From NCBI RefSeq assembly GCF_008973755.1, contig NZ_WBOM01000012.1, positions 1 to 64,000 of the forward strand: a stretch of DNA of 64,000 nucleotides. The letters are read 5' to 3'. Below, one piece after another: positions 1 to 8,347 of the stretch. The DNA comes from Nitrincola alkalilacustris (GTDB lineage: Bacteria > Pseudomonadota > Gammaproteobacteria > Pseudomonadales > Balneatricaceae). Made by a program: the position numbers and the translations under genes. Position 1 is the first letter of the stretch. Each line of letters opens with the position of its first letter. The notes under the pieces were generated by a model. That model was given only the letters and a program-made list of their open reading frames with translations, made no database searches and had not been told where the DNA came from.

Positions 1-294
1 GTTAGGTTACCTGCCCATGAGCCGACAATCGCGGTACAACCTCTTCCAACTGATCAACAGTCTCTATGAATACCGCTCCATCATCCTGACCACCAACAAG
101 GATTTTACAGACTGGGGTGAGTTCTTCCATAACGACAATGTGGCGATCCCGATCGTGGACCGGATCATCCATCACTCACACATCTACATGCTGGGAGGTG
201 AGAGCTATCGACTGAAAGAAAAACTGACCAATTAGCGAACTAGGTGGGTCAATTTTATTGGCCAAAAGTGGGTCAAAATAGATGGCCATTGACA
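1..294 (+). mobile_element. Right end of an IS21-family insertion sequence (truncated by window edge)
   Basis: The block holds the C-terminal end of an IstB-type ATPase gene followed by a typical IS21-family end. Two imperfect 21-bp direct repeats, both starting GTGGGTCAA and ending TGGCCA, lie at 244-264 and 268-288, and the element appears to stop at TTGACA (289-294). Multiple terminal repeats ending in TGTCAA (read inwards) are characteristic of IS21 elements. The left part, including istA, lies outside the window, so intactness cannot be judged. The element ends only 21 bp before the next gene's start codon. Confidence 0.8.
2..235 (+). CDS. istB: IS21-family helper ATPase IstB, C-terminal fragment
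   Basis: The reading frame is open from the window's left edge, so the gene starts upstream. The visible 77 residues begin GYLPMSRQ, which matches the IstB segment around the Walker B region (usually DEIGYLP), then run through an ILTTNKDF segment equivalent to the sensor-like ILTSN motif and the WGEFF motif. IstB is the AAA+ ATPase that activates the IstA transposase for target capture. A stop at 233-235 followed by terminal repeats fits an undamaged 3' end of istB. Only the C-terminal third is visible. Confidence 0.85.
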   Translation, partial: LGYLPMSRQSRYNLFQLINSLYEYRSIILTTNKDFTDWGEFFHNDNVAIPIVDRIIHHSHIYMLGGESYRLKEKLTN

Positions 295-315
295 GGTCAG
301 AGAGTTGAAACAGCA

Positions 316-765
316 ATGACTATATGGGTCGATGCCGATGCATGTCCGGTGGTAATCAAGGAGATTCTGTTCCGAGCTGCCGAGCGGACAAAAGTGGAGC
401 TGGTGCTGGTTGCCAATCAGGCGATGCGTGTGCCGCCTGCATCTAATATTCGTTCGATTCAGGTGAACTCCGGTTTTGATGTGGCAGATGATGAGATCGT
501 CAAGCGGGTTCAGGTTGATGATCTGGTGATCACCAGCGATATTCCGCTGGCAGCCGAGGTGATCGAGAAGGGTGGTCATGCCCTGAGCTCACGCGGTGAG
601 GCATTCACCAAAGAGAATATTCGCGGGCGACTGAATATTCGCGACTTTATGGATACGCTGCGCTCAAGCGGTATTCAAAGTGGTGGGCCACCGCCCTTGG
701 GTCAGCGTGAACGACAGGCATTTGCCAATGAATTGGATCGTTATCTGGCGCGTTTCATGCGTTGA
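316..765 (+). CDS. yaiI: UPF0178 family protein YaiI/YqxD
   Basis: The 149-residue product starts with the family signature WVDADACP (residues 4-11) and has ITSDIPLA in the middle (about 72-79) and a GGPPP stretch near 123, all typical of the YaiI/YqxD (DUF188) family. The fold resembles PIN/NYN nucleases and the Asp-rich N-terminus suggests metal binding, but no reaction is established. The ATG at 316 is preferred because family members begin at this point; the frame stays open upstream into the insertion sequence end. The IS end 21 bp upstream probably removed or replaced the native promoter and leader. Confidence 0.88.
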   Translation: MTIWVDADACPVVIKEILFRAAERTKVELVLVANQAMRVPPASNIRSIQVNSGFDVADDEIVKRVQVDDLVITSDIPLAAEVIEKGGHALSSRGEAFTKENIRGRLNIRDFMDTLRSSGIQSGGPPPLGQRERQAFANELDRYLARFMR

Positions 766-795
766 CCTGTTACTGGCCTGTTCAAGGATGCTGAA

Positions 796-1326
796 ATGAC
801 TACTGATGTTCTGATACTTCCCGGTTATCTCAATTCTGATCCGGATCACTGGCAAAGTCTGTGGGAGCAATCTTATCCTTCTTGCTCGCGAGTCATGCAG
901 CGCGACTGGGAGAGGCCGGATTGTGATGAGTGGGTGGCTGAGCTGGAGAAGCGGGTCGCAGCTGCAGGTCCAGAAACGGTGCTGGTGGCGCATAGCATGG
1001 GTTGCTTGTTGGTCGCGCACTGGTCATCGCGCACTCGGCTGAAAATAAAAGGCGCATTGCTGGTCGCCCCTCCAGACCCGGGTGGTGCTCAGTTTCCTGC
1101 ATCTGCTATGGGTTTCGGTTCCTTGCCAGCTGAGGCTTTTGGTTTTCCCTCCATCATGGTCGCCAGCAGTAATGATCCCTATGGTGAGTTGTCCTTTGCA
1201 CAGCACTGTGCTCGAGATTGGGGTTGTCAGTTTATCAATCTTGGCGAAGCTGGGCATATCAATACAGAAACCGGTCTGGGTGACTGGCCATATGGTATCA
1301 GTCTGTTGCAGCAGTTGATGGGTTGA
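796..1326 (+). CDS. RBBP9/YdeN family serine hydrolase
   Basis: A 176-residue small alpha/beta hydrolase of the RBBP9/YdeN family. The nucleophile elbow AHSMG places Ser67 as nucleophile, with Asp127 (SNDPY) and His154 (GHIN) completing the triad. The N-terminal ILPGYLNSDPDHW segment is the usual family opening. A Shine-Dalgarno AAGGA sits 7 nt before the ATG. It follows yaiI by 30 bp on the same strand and could be co-transcribed with it. Substrate is unknown; family members are usually annotated as esterases. Confidence 0.9.
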   Translation: MTTDVLILPGYLNSDPDHWQSLWEQSYPSCSRVMQRDWERPDCDEWVAELEKRVAAAGPETVLVAHSMGCLLVAHWSSRTRLKIKGALLVAPPDPGGAQFPASAMGFGSLPAEAFGFPSIMVASSNDPYGELSFAQHCARDWGCQFINLGEAGHINTETGLGDWPYGISLLQQLMG

Positions 1327-1374
1327 TGCTCTATCCTTCAGAGAGTTGTTCTGTTTGATGAGGCGTCTGAATAG

Positions 1375-1788
1375 ATGAGTTGGTATGACAGAGTGCCCGC
1401 GCCGGGGTTGGTGGCAGATATTATTCTGATATTGCACAGCCTGATTGTGGTGTTTGTTATCTTTGGCCTGGTGCTGACGCTGCTGGGTGGGTGGCTGAAC
1501 TGGCAGTGGGTGCGCAATATCTGGTTTCGATCAATCCACTTGCTCACTATTTTGATAGTGGCCGCGCAGGCATGGTTCGGGATGATCTGTCCGCTGACAA
1601 TCTGGGAGCAGGAATTAAGGCGGGTGGCGGGGCAGTTTTATTACGATATCTCATTCATTGAGTATTGGTTGGGGCAGTTGCTCTATTATGATTTGCCCTG
1701 GTGGGTATTTGTACTGATCTATTCGCTGTTTGGGGTGTTGGTTGCAATGACGTTCTGGCTGGTGCCACCGAGATGGCGTAAGCACTGA
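1375..1788 (+). CDS. DUF2784 family membrane protein
   Basis: A 137-residue integral membrane protein with about three hydrophobic segments (roughly residues 12-34, 50-70 and 105-130). The pattern of ADIILILHSLIVVFVIFG near the N-terminus, a central WFGMICPLTIWE with a conserved Cys-Pro, and a FIEYWL segment matches DUF2784. No function is known for the family. It follows the hydrolase by 48 bp in the same direction. The ribosome site is weak (GAGG 11 nt upstream). Confidence 0.85.
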   Translation: MSWYDRVPAPGLVADIILILHSLIVVFVIFGLVLTLLGGWLNWQWVRNIWFRSIHLLTILIVAAQAWFGMICPLTIWEQELRRVAGQFYYDISFIEYWLGQLLYYDLPWWVFVLIYSLFGVLVAMTFWLVPPRWRKH

Positions 1789-1879
1789 GGTTGCAGAGGT
1801 TGTGGTTGCTTAAGTTGATGCTGCTGGGTTTGATGTGAAGTATGTTGGTATTGCTTGGGTTGGTGTGCAAATTTCAGAC

Positions 1880-1904
1880 AAAAAAAAGCCCCGCTATGCG
1901 GAGC
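1880..1904 (-). terminator. Rho-independent terminator of the cold-shock gene
   Basis: Read on the minus strand, a 7-bp GC-rich stem (GCTCCGC / GCGGGGC, 1904-1898 and 1894-1888, one G-T pair) with a 3-nt loop is followed directly by eight T residues (1887-1880). It lies 27 bp past the stop codon of the cold-shock gene. Confidence 0.9.
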
Positions 1905-1930
1905 TTATCTTTCTAGGCGTCAGCCCGGAT

Positions 1931-2134
1931 TCAGAGTACCTGAATCTGTGAAGCCTGAGGACCTTTAGCACCCTGTGCAGGGGTGAAAGATACCTGCTGG
2001 CCTTCAGCCAGAGTTTTGAAACCATTACCAACGATTTCAGAGAAATGTGCAAACAGATCTTTGCTGCCGTCGTCTGGAGTAATGAAACCAAAACCTTTAG
2101 CTTCGTTGAACCATTTAACTGTACCAGTAGCCAT
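1931..2134 (-). CDS. CspA-family cold-shock protein
   Basis: A 67-residue single cold-shock domain that binds single-stranded nucleic acid. RNP1 (KGFGFI, residues 13-18) and an RNP2 variant (DLFAHF, 26-31) are intact, and the first residues TGTVKWFN are the standard opening. AAGG lies 9 nt before the ATG. It is monocistronic, with its own promoter 144 bp upstream, a long leader and a strong terminator. Whether it is cold-induced, growth-regulated or constitutive cannot be read from the protein. Confidence 0.96.
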   Translation of the reverse strand: MATGTVKWFNEAKGFGFITPDDGSKDLFAHFSEIVGNGFKTLAEGQQVSFTPAQGAKGPQASQIQVL

Positions 2135-2277
2135 TTAAGTCTTACCTTATAAAAATATTGATGAGCAATGCTCGGAAAATGCAATGAAAATCAAAGAGAG
2201 GGGACTGAAAGACTGAAGTACCGTAAGGATCCAACAAATACTAGGGTCGCGCCAACTTGAGTGATCTTGCTGAACCC

Positions 2278-2306
2278 ATAGTATGAGATTGGTACCCTGT
2301 CGTCAA
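2278..2306 (-). promoter_or_regulatory. Sigma70 promoter of the cold-shock gene
   Basis: On the minus strand, TTGACG (2306-2301) and TACTAT (2283-2278) are separated by exactly 17 bp. A start site near 2271 would give an untranslated leader of about 137 nt, similar to the long thermosensing leaders of cspA-type mRNAs. Confidence 0.65.
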
Positions 2307-2358
2307 ACCTTATTTGATTTATTTTCATGCGGGCACTCCTTTGCCTTGTTGTTCAGAC

Positions 2359-3288
2359 TCAGTAACCGCGCTGGCGATCAATAAGCCCACTGGGGGATTC
2401 GCCGGACTCGAGCAGCTTGATCTTCTCGCAGATCTGCTGCACGGTTTCATCGCGCAGGGTGCGCGCCGATACGTGTGGCGTCAGGGTGATGGATGGGTGT
2501 CTCCAGAAGGGGTGTTCTATCGGGAGAGGTTCCTGGCGGAACACATCCAGTACCGCATGGCGTATCAGGCCCTCATCAATGGCGCGGATCAGGTCGTGAT
2601 CAACCAGATGCTCGCCTCTACCAACATTGATCACCACCGCATCCGGCAACAGGCTGCTAAAGGTATCGTAGTTGAGCAGGTCTCTGGTTTCGGGTGTCAG
2701 TGGCAGGGTGTTGATCAGTACGCGAGTCCGCGCAAGAAAGGGTTTGAGCTGCTCCTGGCTGGCAAATGATTCGACACCCTCTATCGGATGCCTGGAACGG
2801 CTCCAACCAGCAACCGGATAGTCGAGTCCCGCCAGTGTGGTGGCCACTCGCTTGCCTATCTGACCCAGACCCAGCACGCCGATACTCCAGTCCTGACGGC
2901 GAATAGGGCGCAGCATTTTCCAGACTCCGGATGCCTGCTGGGAGCGGTAGTCGGCCATATCGCGGCTTGCTTCGACAACATGGTAAGCCACATATTCGGC
3001 CATCTGAGCCGACATGCCGGCATCTTCAAGGCGGTAGATCGGCAGATTGTCTGGCAGCCCAGGCAGTTTGAGCAGGGCATCAACACCGGCTCCCAGATTG
3101 AATATGGCCTTCAGCGAGTGTGTCTGTGCGAACACCTCTGCGGGTGGTTGCCAGACAATCGCATAGTCGGCATCGGTCGCTGGGTTTGCTGCATCCCAGA
3201 TATGGATATCGGCCTGGGGTAGCTGCTCCAGCAGTGGGGCTTTCCAACGTTCGGCTTTCGGGTCTTCGGTGGCAAAGAGAATCTTCAT
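2359..3288 (-). CDS. ghrA: Glyoxylate/hydroxypyruvate reductase A (GhrA-type D-2-hydroxyacid dehydrogenase)
   Basis: The protein is about 309 residues from the Met at 3288 (an alternative Met at 3300 adds four). It has a Rossmann NAD(P) motif GLGQIG and the Arg/Glu/His triad of the D-2-hydroxyacid dehydrogenases: Arg in GRGEH, Glu in RQEPLP and His in TPHVSA. The LGAGVD and YRLEDAGM segments and the C-terminal RQRGY are closest to E. coli GhrA, which reduces glyoxylate and hydroxypyruvate. The second Met is preferred from family alignment, but the AAGGA directly before the first Met leaves the start open. It lies divergent from the puuC-like gene. Confidence 0.88.
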   Translation of the reverse strand: MKILFATEDPKAERWKAPLLEQLPQADIHIWDAANPATDADYAIVWQPPAEVFAQTHSLKAIFNLGAGVDALLKLPGLPDNLPIYRLEDAGMSAQMAEYVAYHVVEASRDMADYRSQQASGVWKMLRPIRRQDWSIGVLGLGQIGKRVATTLAGLDYPVAGWSRSRHPIEGVESFASQEQLKPFLARTRVLINTLPLTPETRDLLNYDTFSSLLPDAVVINVGRGEHLVDHDLIRAIDEGLIRHAVLDVFRQEPLPIEHPFWRHPSITLTPHVSARTLRDETVQQICEKIKLLESGESPSGLIDRQRGY

Positions 3289-3370
3289 CAACGTGTCCAT
3301 TCCTTGTGCTTGCTTGGTGACCCTATGCTAACGCTCTGCACCAGAAAAATGAAAGGGCATCCGCGCAGAA

Positions 3371-3384
3371 TACCCCCTGGTGTA
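3371..3384. promoter_or_regulatory. Imperfect palindrome upstream of puuC-like gene (possible operator)
   Basis: TACCCCCTGGTGTA is an imperfect inverted repeat 64 bp before the puuC-like start, in the intergenic space shared with ghrA. Some LuxR-type regulators of alcohol/aldehyde oxidation bind similar TACC/GGTA palindromes, and a LuxR gene lies just beyond puuC. The link is only suggestive. Confidence 0.25.
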
Positions 3385-3447
3385 TATATCACTCCTTCCT
3401 GCACCTCCCTAGACTTGGATCATTACCAGAGTCTGAGAGGTACGACT

Positions 3448-4935
3448 GTGAAAACATTACAAGAATGGAAAACCTTGAGTGAGTCCATGACGCTGCGGGG
3501 CGAGGCCTATATCAATGGCTGTTTTCAGCCATCGCTGAGTGGTGAGACCTTCCCCTGTATCAATCCGGCAACCGAGCAGTTGCTGATTAATGTGGCCAGC
3601 TGCGATCAGGGCGATGTCGATCTGGCGGTGGCTAATGCGCGAGAAGTGTTCCGCTCGGGTATCTGGTCCGAGATGGCACCCAAGGCACGCAAAAAGGTGC
3701 TATTGAGGCTGGCCGACCTGCTGGAGAAACACCAGGATGAGTTTGCGCTGCTGGATACGCTGGATATGGGAAAATCCATCTCCGAGATGGTGAATATCGA
3801 TGTGCCGGATACGATCGATTGCTTCCGCTGGACAGCCGAGAGTATCGATAAGGTATATGGCGAGATCGCTCCTACCGGTCATGACACGCTGGCACTGATC
3901 AGCCGTGAGCCGGTGGGTGTGGTGGCAGCGATCACGCCCTGGAACTACCCGCTGATGATGGCGACCTGGAAGCTGGCACCGGCGCTGGCAGCCGGGAACA
4001 GTGTGATACTCAAACCCTCTGAAAAATCACCCTTGAGCGCGTTGCGACTGGCTGAGCTGGCCACCGAGGCGGGCTTGCCTGATGGTGTACTGAATGTGCT
4101 GCCTGGATTTGGCCATACTGCCGGTAAAGCACTGGCGCTGCATCGTGATGTGAATGTCCTGGCGTTTACCGGTTCCAGCCGAGTGGCGGGGATGCTGATG
4201 GAGTATGCCGGCCAGTCCAATATGAAGCGTGTCTGGCTTGAGGCGGGCGGCAAATCACCCAATCTGATCTTTGATGATTGTGAAGATGTTAAAAAGGCAG
4301 CGGCCACGGCGGCTGCGGCGATTTTTTCCAATCAGGGTGAGGTGTGTATCGCCTGTTCACGCATCTATGTACAAAAAAGCATCAAGGAGCGCTTCCTGGC
4401 TGAGCTGATTGAGGCGGCCAGCCAGTATCAGCCTGCTGATCCGCTTGACCCGGCAACCTGCATGGGCCCGGTGGTGGATGCCGTGCAACTGGCAACGGTG
4501 GAGCGCTATATCAGTTCGGCGCTGGAGGAGGGTGGTCAGTGCGTGCTGGGTGGCCTGCCGAAATATGTACCAGGGAAGGGATATTTCGTGCAGCCGACCA
4601 TCATTGATCAGGCGCATAATGGCATGACCTTCGTGAAGGAGGAGATCTTTGGCCCTGTGCTCGCGGTGTGTGAGTTTGAAACTGAGGAGGAGGCCATTGC
4701 ACTCGCCAATGACTCGGTTTATGGTCTGGGTGCTTCCGTATGGACCGCTAACCTGTCGCGCGCTCATCGCGTCAGTCGCAAACTGGAAACCGGCATGGTC
4801 TGGGTGAATACCTGGGGTGAGGGCGACAGCACAGTACCCTTTGGTGGTGTGAAGGCATCGGGTAACGGACGCGACAAGTCGTTGCATTCACTGGAGAAGT
4901 ACACCGAGCTGAAAACCGTCTGGATACGCCTGTGA
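3448..4935 (+). CDS. puuC: Aldehyde dehydrogenase, PuuC type (gamma-glutamyl-gamma-aminobutyraldehyde dehydrogenase)
   Basis: A 495-residue NAD(P)+-dependent aldehyde dehydrogenase, the same length as E. coli PuuC. The GTG at 3448 is chosen because GAGAGG lies 7 nt upstream and the N-terminus then aligns with PuuC. Visible are PWNYP (164-168), the FTGS cofactor loop (240-243), the base Glu265 in LEAGGKS and the catalytic Cys300 in GEVC. The C-terminal GNGRDKSLHSLEKYTELKT is highly PuuC-like. It would oxidise gamma-glutamyl-aminobutyraldehyde, or aminoaldehydes from polyamine transamination, to the acid. Its neighbours, spuC-like and a glutamylpolyamine synthetase-like gene, support this; broader aldehyde specificity is possible. 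Confidence 0.9.
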   Translation: MKTLQEWKTLSESMTLRGEAYINGCFQPSLSGETFPCINPATEQLLINVASCDQGDVDLAVANAREVFRSGIWSEMAPKARKKVLLRLADLLEKHQDEFALLDTLDMGKSISEMVNIDVPDTIDCFRWTAESIDKVYGEIAPTGHDTLALISREPVGVVAAITPWNYPLMMATWKLAPALAAGNSVILKPSEKSPLSALRLAELATEAGLPDGVLNVLPGFGHTAGKALALHRDVNVLAFTGSSRVAGMLMEYAGQSNMKRVWLEAGGKSPNLIFDDCEDVKKAAATAAAAIFSNQGEVCIACSRIYVQKSIKERFLAELIEAASQYQPADPLDPATCMGPVVDAVQLATVERYISSALEEGGQCVLGGLPKYVPGKGYFVQPTIIDQAHNGMTFVKEEIFGPVLAVCEFETEEEAIALANDSVYGLGASVWTANLSRAHRVSRKLETGMVWVNTWGEGDSTVPFGGVKASGNGRDKSLHSLEKYTELKTVWIRL

Positions 4936-4941
4936 TCGTGA

Positions 4942-4957
4942 GGGGCTATCCAGCCCC
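4942..4957. terminator. Hairpin between convergent puuC and luxR genes
   Basis: GGGGCT (4942-4947) and AGCCCC (4952-4957) form a 6-bp stem with a 4-nt loop 6 bp after the puuC stop. No good T-tract follows, so it is a weak or factor-assisted terminator. Confidence 0.45.
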
Positions 4958-4988
4958 CTTATCCAGCTCCCTTATTCAGCCCCGTTAT
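4950..4988. repeat. Three imperfect 13-bp tandem repeats
   Basis: Three consecutive 13-mers of the form (C/T)CAGC(C/T)CC(C/G)TTAT lie at 4950-4962, 4963-4975 and 4976-4988 between the two convergent genes. The first overlaps the hairpin. Confidence 0.7.
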
Positions 4989-4993
4989 CGATA

Positions 4994-5824
4994 TCAGTGA
5001 TGCTGTACCGCCACTCTGGCAGATGATGCCGGCTCCAGCTCATTCAGATGGCTGAGGAACAGGGTGAAAAGCTCCGACTGGGTGGAGGTGTGAAAGCGGG
5101 AGTGTATATTCTTGCGATGCACCTTTACCGTTCCCAGGCTGATATGCAGCCGATCTGCAATCGACTGGGAGGAGTGCCCCTGCAGGATCAAGCCGGTGAT
5201 CTCCTGCTCTCGGCGTGTCAGAACACCACTGCCAAAGGTATTCAAAGCCTGCCGTATGGCCCCTTCCGCTTTTTCATACTGCACATACTCCTGATGCTGA
5301 GATAGCCAGAACTGACGCATCAGGGAGTTGATGATCGGGTAGATATCCTGAAGTCGCTGCATTTCAGCGCGGGTAATGCTGCCGAGCAGTGAGCGCCGCC
5401 CGAGTGACAGGCTACAGGTGATATCGCTTTCCAGTTGAATCACCAGGTTGATTTCATCCACCAGGCCGAAGTTCTGATAGCAGCTCTGATAGTACTCGGT
5501 CATCTCGAAGGAGTCCGGGGCGATGTCGCTCAGGCGGCTGACGTCGGAGATGCTGCCCGACATGATAGCGTTGTAGAGCGGGTCCAGTACGTAGGCCTGC
5601 TTGATATAGCTGTGCAGTGTCTGGCTCTGTTCGGCGGGATCGGTCGGGTGCAGGATAATCGGTTTGCAGTCCTGCTTGTAGGTCACGATCAGCAGGGTGT
5701 CGAAGTTGCATTGGGTGGCCAGAAAGGCCTCAAGGGCTTTGGGAAAGGTGCGCAGACGGGTTTGATCGATCAGTGAGGCAAGACTTTTCTGCCAGCCGCT
5801 ATCTTTTTCTGATATGCGCTTCAT
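4994..5824 (-). CDS. LuxR-family transcriptional regulator
   Basis: A 276-residue regulator with a C-terminal LuxR/GerE helix-turn-helix at about 201-262 (LTRREQEI, then IADRLHISLGTVKVHRKNI). Residues 1-190 form an uncharacterised sensor region without an obvious receiver Asp or an N-acyl-homoserine-lactone-type WxxY signature, so it is neither a clear response regulator nor a clear LuxR quorum sensor. It lies just downstream of, and on the same strand as, the spuC-like transaminase, and convergent to puuC. A role in controlling the amine genes is inferred from position only. Confidence 0.85.
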   Translation of the reverse strand: MKRISEKDSGWQKSLASLIDQTRLRTFPKALEAFLATQCNFDTLLIVTYKQDCKPIILHPTDPAEQSQTLHSYIKQAYVLDPLYNAIMSGSISDVSRLSDIAPDSFEMTEYYQSCYQNFGLVDEINLVIQLESDITCSLSLGRRSLLGSITRAEMQRLQDIYPIINSLMRQFWLSQHQEYVQYEKAEGAIRQALNTFGSGVLTRREQEITGLILQGHSSQSIADRLHISLGTVKVHRKNIHSRFHTSTQSELFTLFLSHLNELEPASSARVAVQHH

Positions 5825-5922
5825 GATGTCTCTCTGGAGGCTTACGGTTTGTCGTGATGTGTTTCATTGATGGCAGTGGAACGAGCCGGACATTGCTGCC
5901 CGGCCGTTGTAACGGGGATCTG

Positions 5923-7305
5923 TTATTTGACCGACTTGAGGGTCAGGTCCAGACACAGGCGTGCCTTGTCGCAGATCTCGTCCACTTCGCTGCGGTTGAT
6001 CACCAGTGGCGGTGACAGCACCATGCGACTGCCGACAGCGCGCATGATCAGGCCGTTGTTAAAGCAGTGGTCGCGACAGATCAGGCCGATATCCATATCC
6101 GACGGGAAGAGGGTCTTGCTCGCCTTGTCCTTGACCAGCGCCATGCCAGCCACCAGGCCCACCCCTTCGATATGACCGACAAGAGGGTGATCTGCCAGCG
6201 TTTCTCTCAGCTTGGCCTGGAAATAGGGGCCGATATCATCTGCCACATACTCCACCAGCTTGCGCGACTTCATCAGGCGAATGGTGGCCAGCGCTGTGGC
6301 TGCTGCAACCGGGTGGCCTGAATAGGTGAAGCCATGGTTGAAGTCTTCATTGTGCTCAATGAACGCATGTGCAATGCGGTTGCCGACGGCGACTGCTGCA
6401 ATCGGCAGATAGCCGGATGACAGGCCTTTTGCCATGGAGATGATGTCCGGCTGGATGCCGAAGGTCTGGCTGCCGAACCAGTTACCGGTTCGGCCAAAGC
6501 CGCAGATCACCTCATCGGCTGCAATCAGCACATCATACTTGTTACAGATCTTCTGAATCTCCTGCCAGTAGTTGGCGGGTGGCACGATCACGCCACCGGC
6601 TCCCTGCAATGGCTCCCCGATAAAGGCTGCCACGTTTTCGGGTCCTACGGCCAGGATCTTATCTTCCAGCGCCTTGGCGCAGGCGATGCCGAACTCCTCT
6701 TCACTCATGTCACCGGCTTCACCGTACCAGTAAGGCTGGCGAATACGTTCAATGCCGGGCAGCAGTGGTGCGCCCTGCTTGTGCATACCACTCATGCCAC
6801 CGAGGCTGGCGCCGCCGACAGTGCTGCCATGGTAGGCGTTTTCACGGCTGATCAGGATGTTCTTATAGGGCTTGCCCTTGATACACCAGTACTGACGCAC
6901 CATGCGGATAATGGTGTCGATCGCCTCAGAGCCTGAGTTGGCAAAGAAGATATGGTTCAGATCACCCGGTGTCACGCTGGCAATCTCTTTGGCCAGTTCG
7001 GCTGCCGGTGCGTGAGTGGTCTGAAAGAAGGTGTTATAGAAGGGTAGCTGCTGCATCTGCTGATGCGCGGCATCTACCAGCTCCTGACAGTTATAGCCCA
7101 GGTTCACGCACCACAAGCCCGCCATGCCGTCGATGATCTTGTTGCCTTCACTATCCCACAGATAAACGCCTTCACCATGCGTAATGACACGGGCACCTTT
7201 TTTGTTCAGAGCACCGGTATTGGTAAAGGGGTGCATATGGTGCTCGGCATCCATGCACTGAACGGCGAGGGTTTTGGCGGAGGGGGACTGGGTTTTGTTG
7301 AGCAT
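5923..7305 (-). CDS. spuC: Class III aminotransferase, SpuC-like (putrescine/polyamine:pyruvate)
   Basis: A 460-residue PLP-dependent class III aminotransferase. Lys293 (SMAKGLSSGYLP) is the PLP lysine, ADEV (263-266) binds the pyridine nitrogen, and NSGSEAID (123-130) and YHGST (158-162) are phosphate-binding segments. Length and the N-terminal HPFTNTGAL segment agree with SpuC of Pseudomonas, which transfers the amino group of putrescine, cadaverine or spermidine to pyruvate. The aminoaldehyde product would feed the PuuC-like enzyme nearby. An 18-bp perfect palindrome lies about 100 bp upstream, in the likely promoter. Other omega-amine substrates are possible. Confidence 0.85.
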   Translation of the reverse strand: MLNKTQSPSAKTLAVQCMDAEHHMHPFTNTGALNKKGARVITHGEGVYLWDSEGNKIIDGMAGLWCVNLGYNCQELVDAAHQQMQQLPFYNTFFQTTHAPAAELAKEIASVTPGDLNHIFFANSGSEAIDTIIRMVRQYWCIKGKPYKNILISRENAYHGSTVGGASLGGMSGMHKQGAPLLPGIERIRQPYWYGEAGDMSEEEFGIACAKALEDKILAVGPENVAAFIGEPLQGAGGVIVPPANYWQEIQKICNKYDVLIAADEVICGFGRTGNWFGSQTFGIQPDIISMAKGLSSGYLPIAAVAVGNRIAHAFIEHNEDFNHGFTYSGHPVAAATALATIRLMKSRKLVEYVADDIGPYFQAKLRETLADHPLVGHIEGVGLVAGMALVKDKASKTLFPSDMDIGLICRDHCFNNGLIMRAVGSRMVLSPPLVINRSEVDEICDKARLCLDLTLKSVK

Positions 7306-7356
7306 GATGTTTCTCCCGGCAGCACTGGTTAATGCAGGGCTGGTGTTGTCTTGTTA

Positions 7357-7364
7357 TGTGATCA
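7357..7364. promoter_or_regulatory. TGTGATCA half-site upstream of spuC-like gene
   Basis: TGTGATCA lies between the spuC-like start and the full palindrome at 7406-7423, with centres 54 bp apart. It shares the core of the other three sites and may be an auxiliary GntR site. Confidence 0.4.
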
Positions 7365-7405
7365 TTAAAGTTGAATACAGATATGCTTGATCTGATATTA
7401 ACTCT

Positions 7406-7423
7406 ATTTTGTGATCACAAAAT
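7406..7423. promoter_or_regulatory. Perfect 18-bp palindrome, predicted GntR operator
   Basis: ATTTTGTGATCACAAAAT is a perfect 18-bp palindrome between the spuC-like gene and the GntR gene. The same TTGTGATCACAA core recurs upstream of the GntR gene and the glutamylpolyamine synthetase gene. FadR/GntR repressors bind short palindromes of this kind, so this is the probable operator for the spuC-like gene. Confidence 0.7.
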
Positions 7424-7550
7424 TATAAAGTCAATACAAATAAACACCCAGCCAAGGCTCTGGGTGAGTCGGCTGAGGGCTTAAAAGGGGTTAAGTGATT
7501 GAGGTGAATCTGAAAGTGCAGATAAGGAGAGCTCGGGCCTGATGGAGAGG

Positions 7551-8261
7551 TCAGGCCTGATTGGATTGTTCGATGAAGCTCTGCAGTAGTTCAGGAGTAT
7601 CGGCAAAGGCAAATCCCTCGCGGATATCGGCAGCTATGGCGCGCTGCAGGGCGAAGGCGTCCCGGTCACGAATGGCGGCAAGCGCTTCGTTGTGGCGATC
7701 GATCACATAGTGCTCCTGCAGCTTGCTGGAGGCCAGGCGCATGAAGGGGCCAAGTTGCAGCCAGAGGCTTTCGATCAGGGGGAGTGTGATCTGGTGTGGG
7801 TTAGCCTTGTAGAGGGCGCGATGAAAGCGCTGGTTGAGAATGCTGATCTGCTCCAGATTGCCCTCTGCCTGCGCGTTATCTATCTGTCGGTCCAGTTGTT
7901 GCAGGTGCTGCAGCTGCTCTCCATCGATGTAGGGCAGGGCGCGGGCGGCTGCATGGCACTCTATCGCTATGCGGGCTTCGCAGAGTTCGGTGAACTTCAT
8001 GGCCGTCATTTTTGGCACCATCACCCGGCGATTGCCCTGTATCTCCAGTGCACCCTCGGCCGAGAGCTGGCGCAGCGCCTCGCGCACCGGCATCGGACTG
8101 ACATCCAGAATGCCGGCCAGCTCGCGGATGGTCAGTGCGCGGCCGGGCAGTATCTGCCCCTGCATCACAGCATCTCTGAGGGAGGTGTATACCCATTGTG
8201 TCACGGTGCCGTTGTCATCGCGCTCGGGTGGGGTGATCTGTATCGGAGATTTCTTATCCAT
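7551..8261 (-). CDS. GntR-family regulator (FCD subfamily)
   Basis: A 236-residue regulator with an N-terminal winged helix-turn-helix (about 24-85; TIRELAGILDVSPMPVREAL is the recognition region) and an all-helical FCD ligand domain (about 95-220) with His residues typical of metal-assisted carboxylate binding. The gene lies between the spuC-like gene (same strand, downstream) and the divergent glutamylpolyamine synthetase gene. Matching palindromes occupy both intergenic regions, so it probably represses itself and both neighbours until a pathway intermediate binds. The exact effector is unknown. Confidence 0.9.
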   Translation of the reverse strand: MDKKSPIQITPPERDDNGTVTQWVYTSLRDAVMQGQILPGRALTIRELAGILDVSPMPVREALRQLSAEGALEIQGNRRVMVPKMTAMKFTELCEARIAIECHAAARALPYIDGEQLQHLQQLDRQIDNAQAEGNLEQISILNQRFHRALYKANPHQITLPLIESLWLQLGPFMRLASSKLQEHYVIDRHNEALAAIRDRDAFALQRAIAADIREGFAFADTPELLQSFIEQSNQA

Positions 8262-8347
8262 TGTCTCGGCTGGCCAGATGGTTTCGGCTGCATTGTAGCC
8301 TGCTCGCTTATCAGCGTGAAGCGATCAGGGCAGATTGACCTTTTTTA

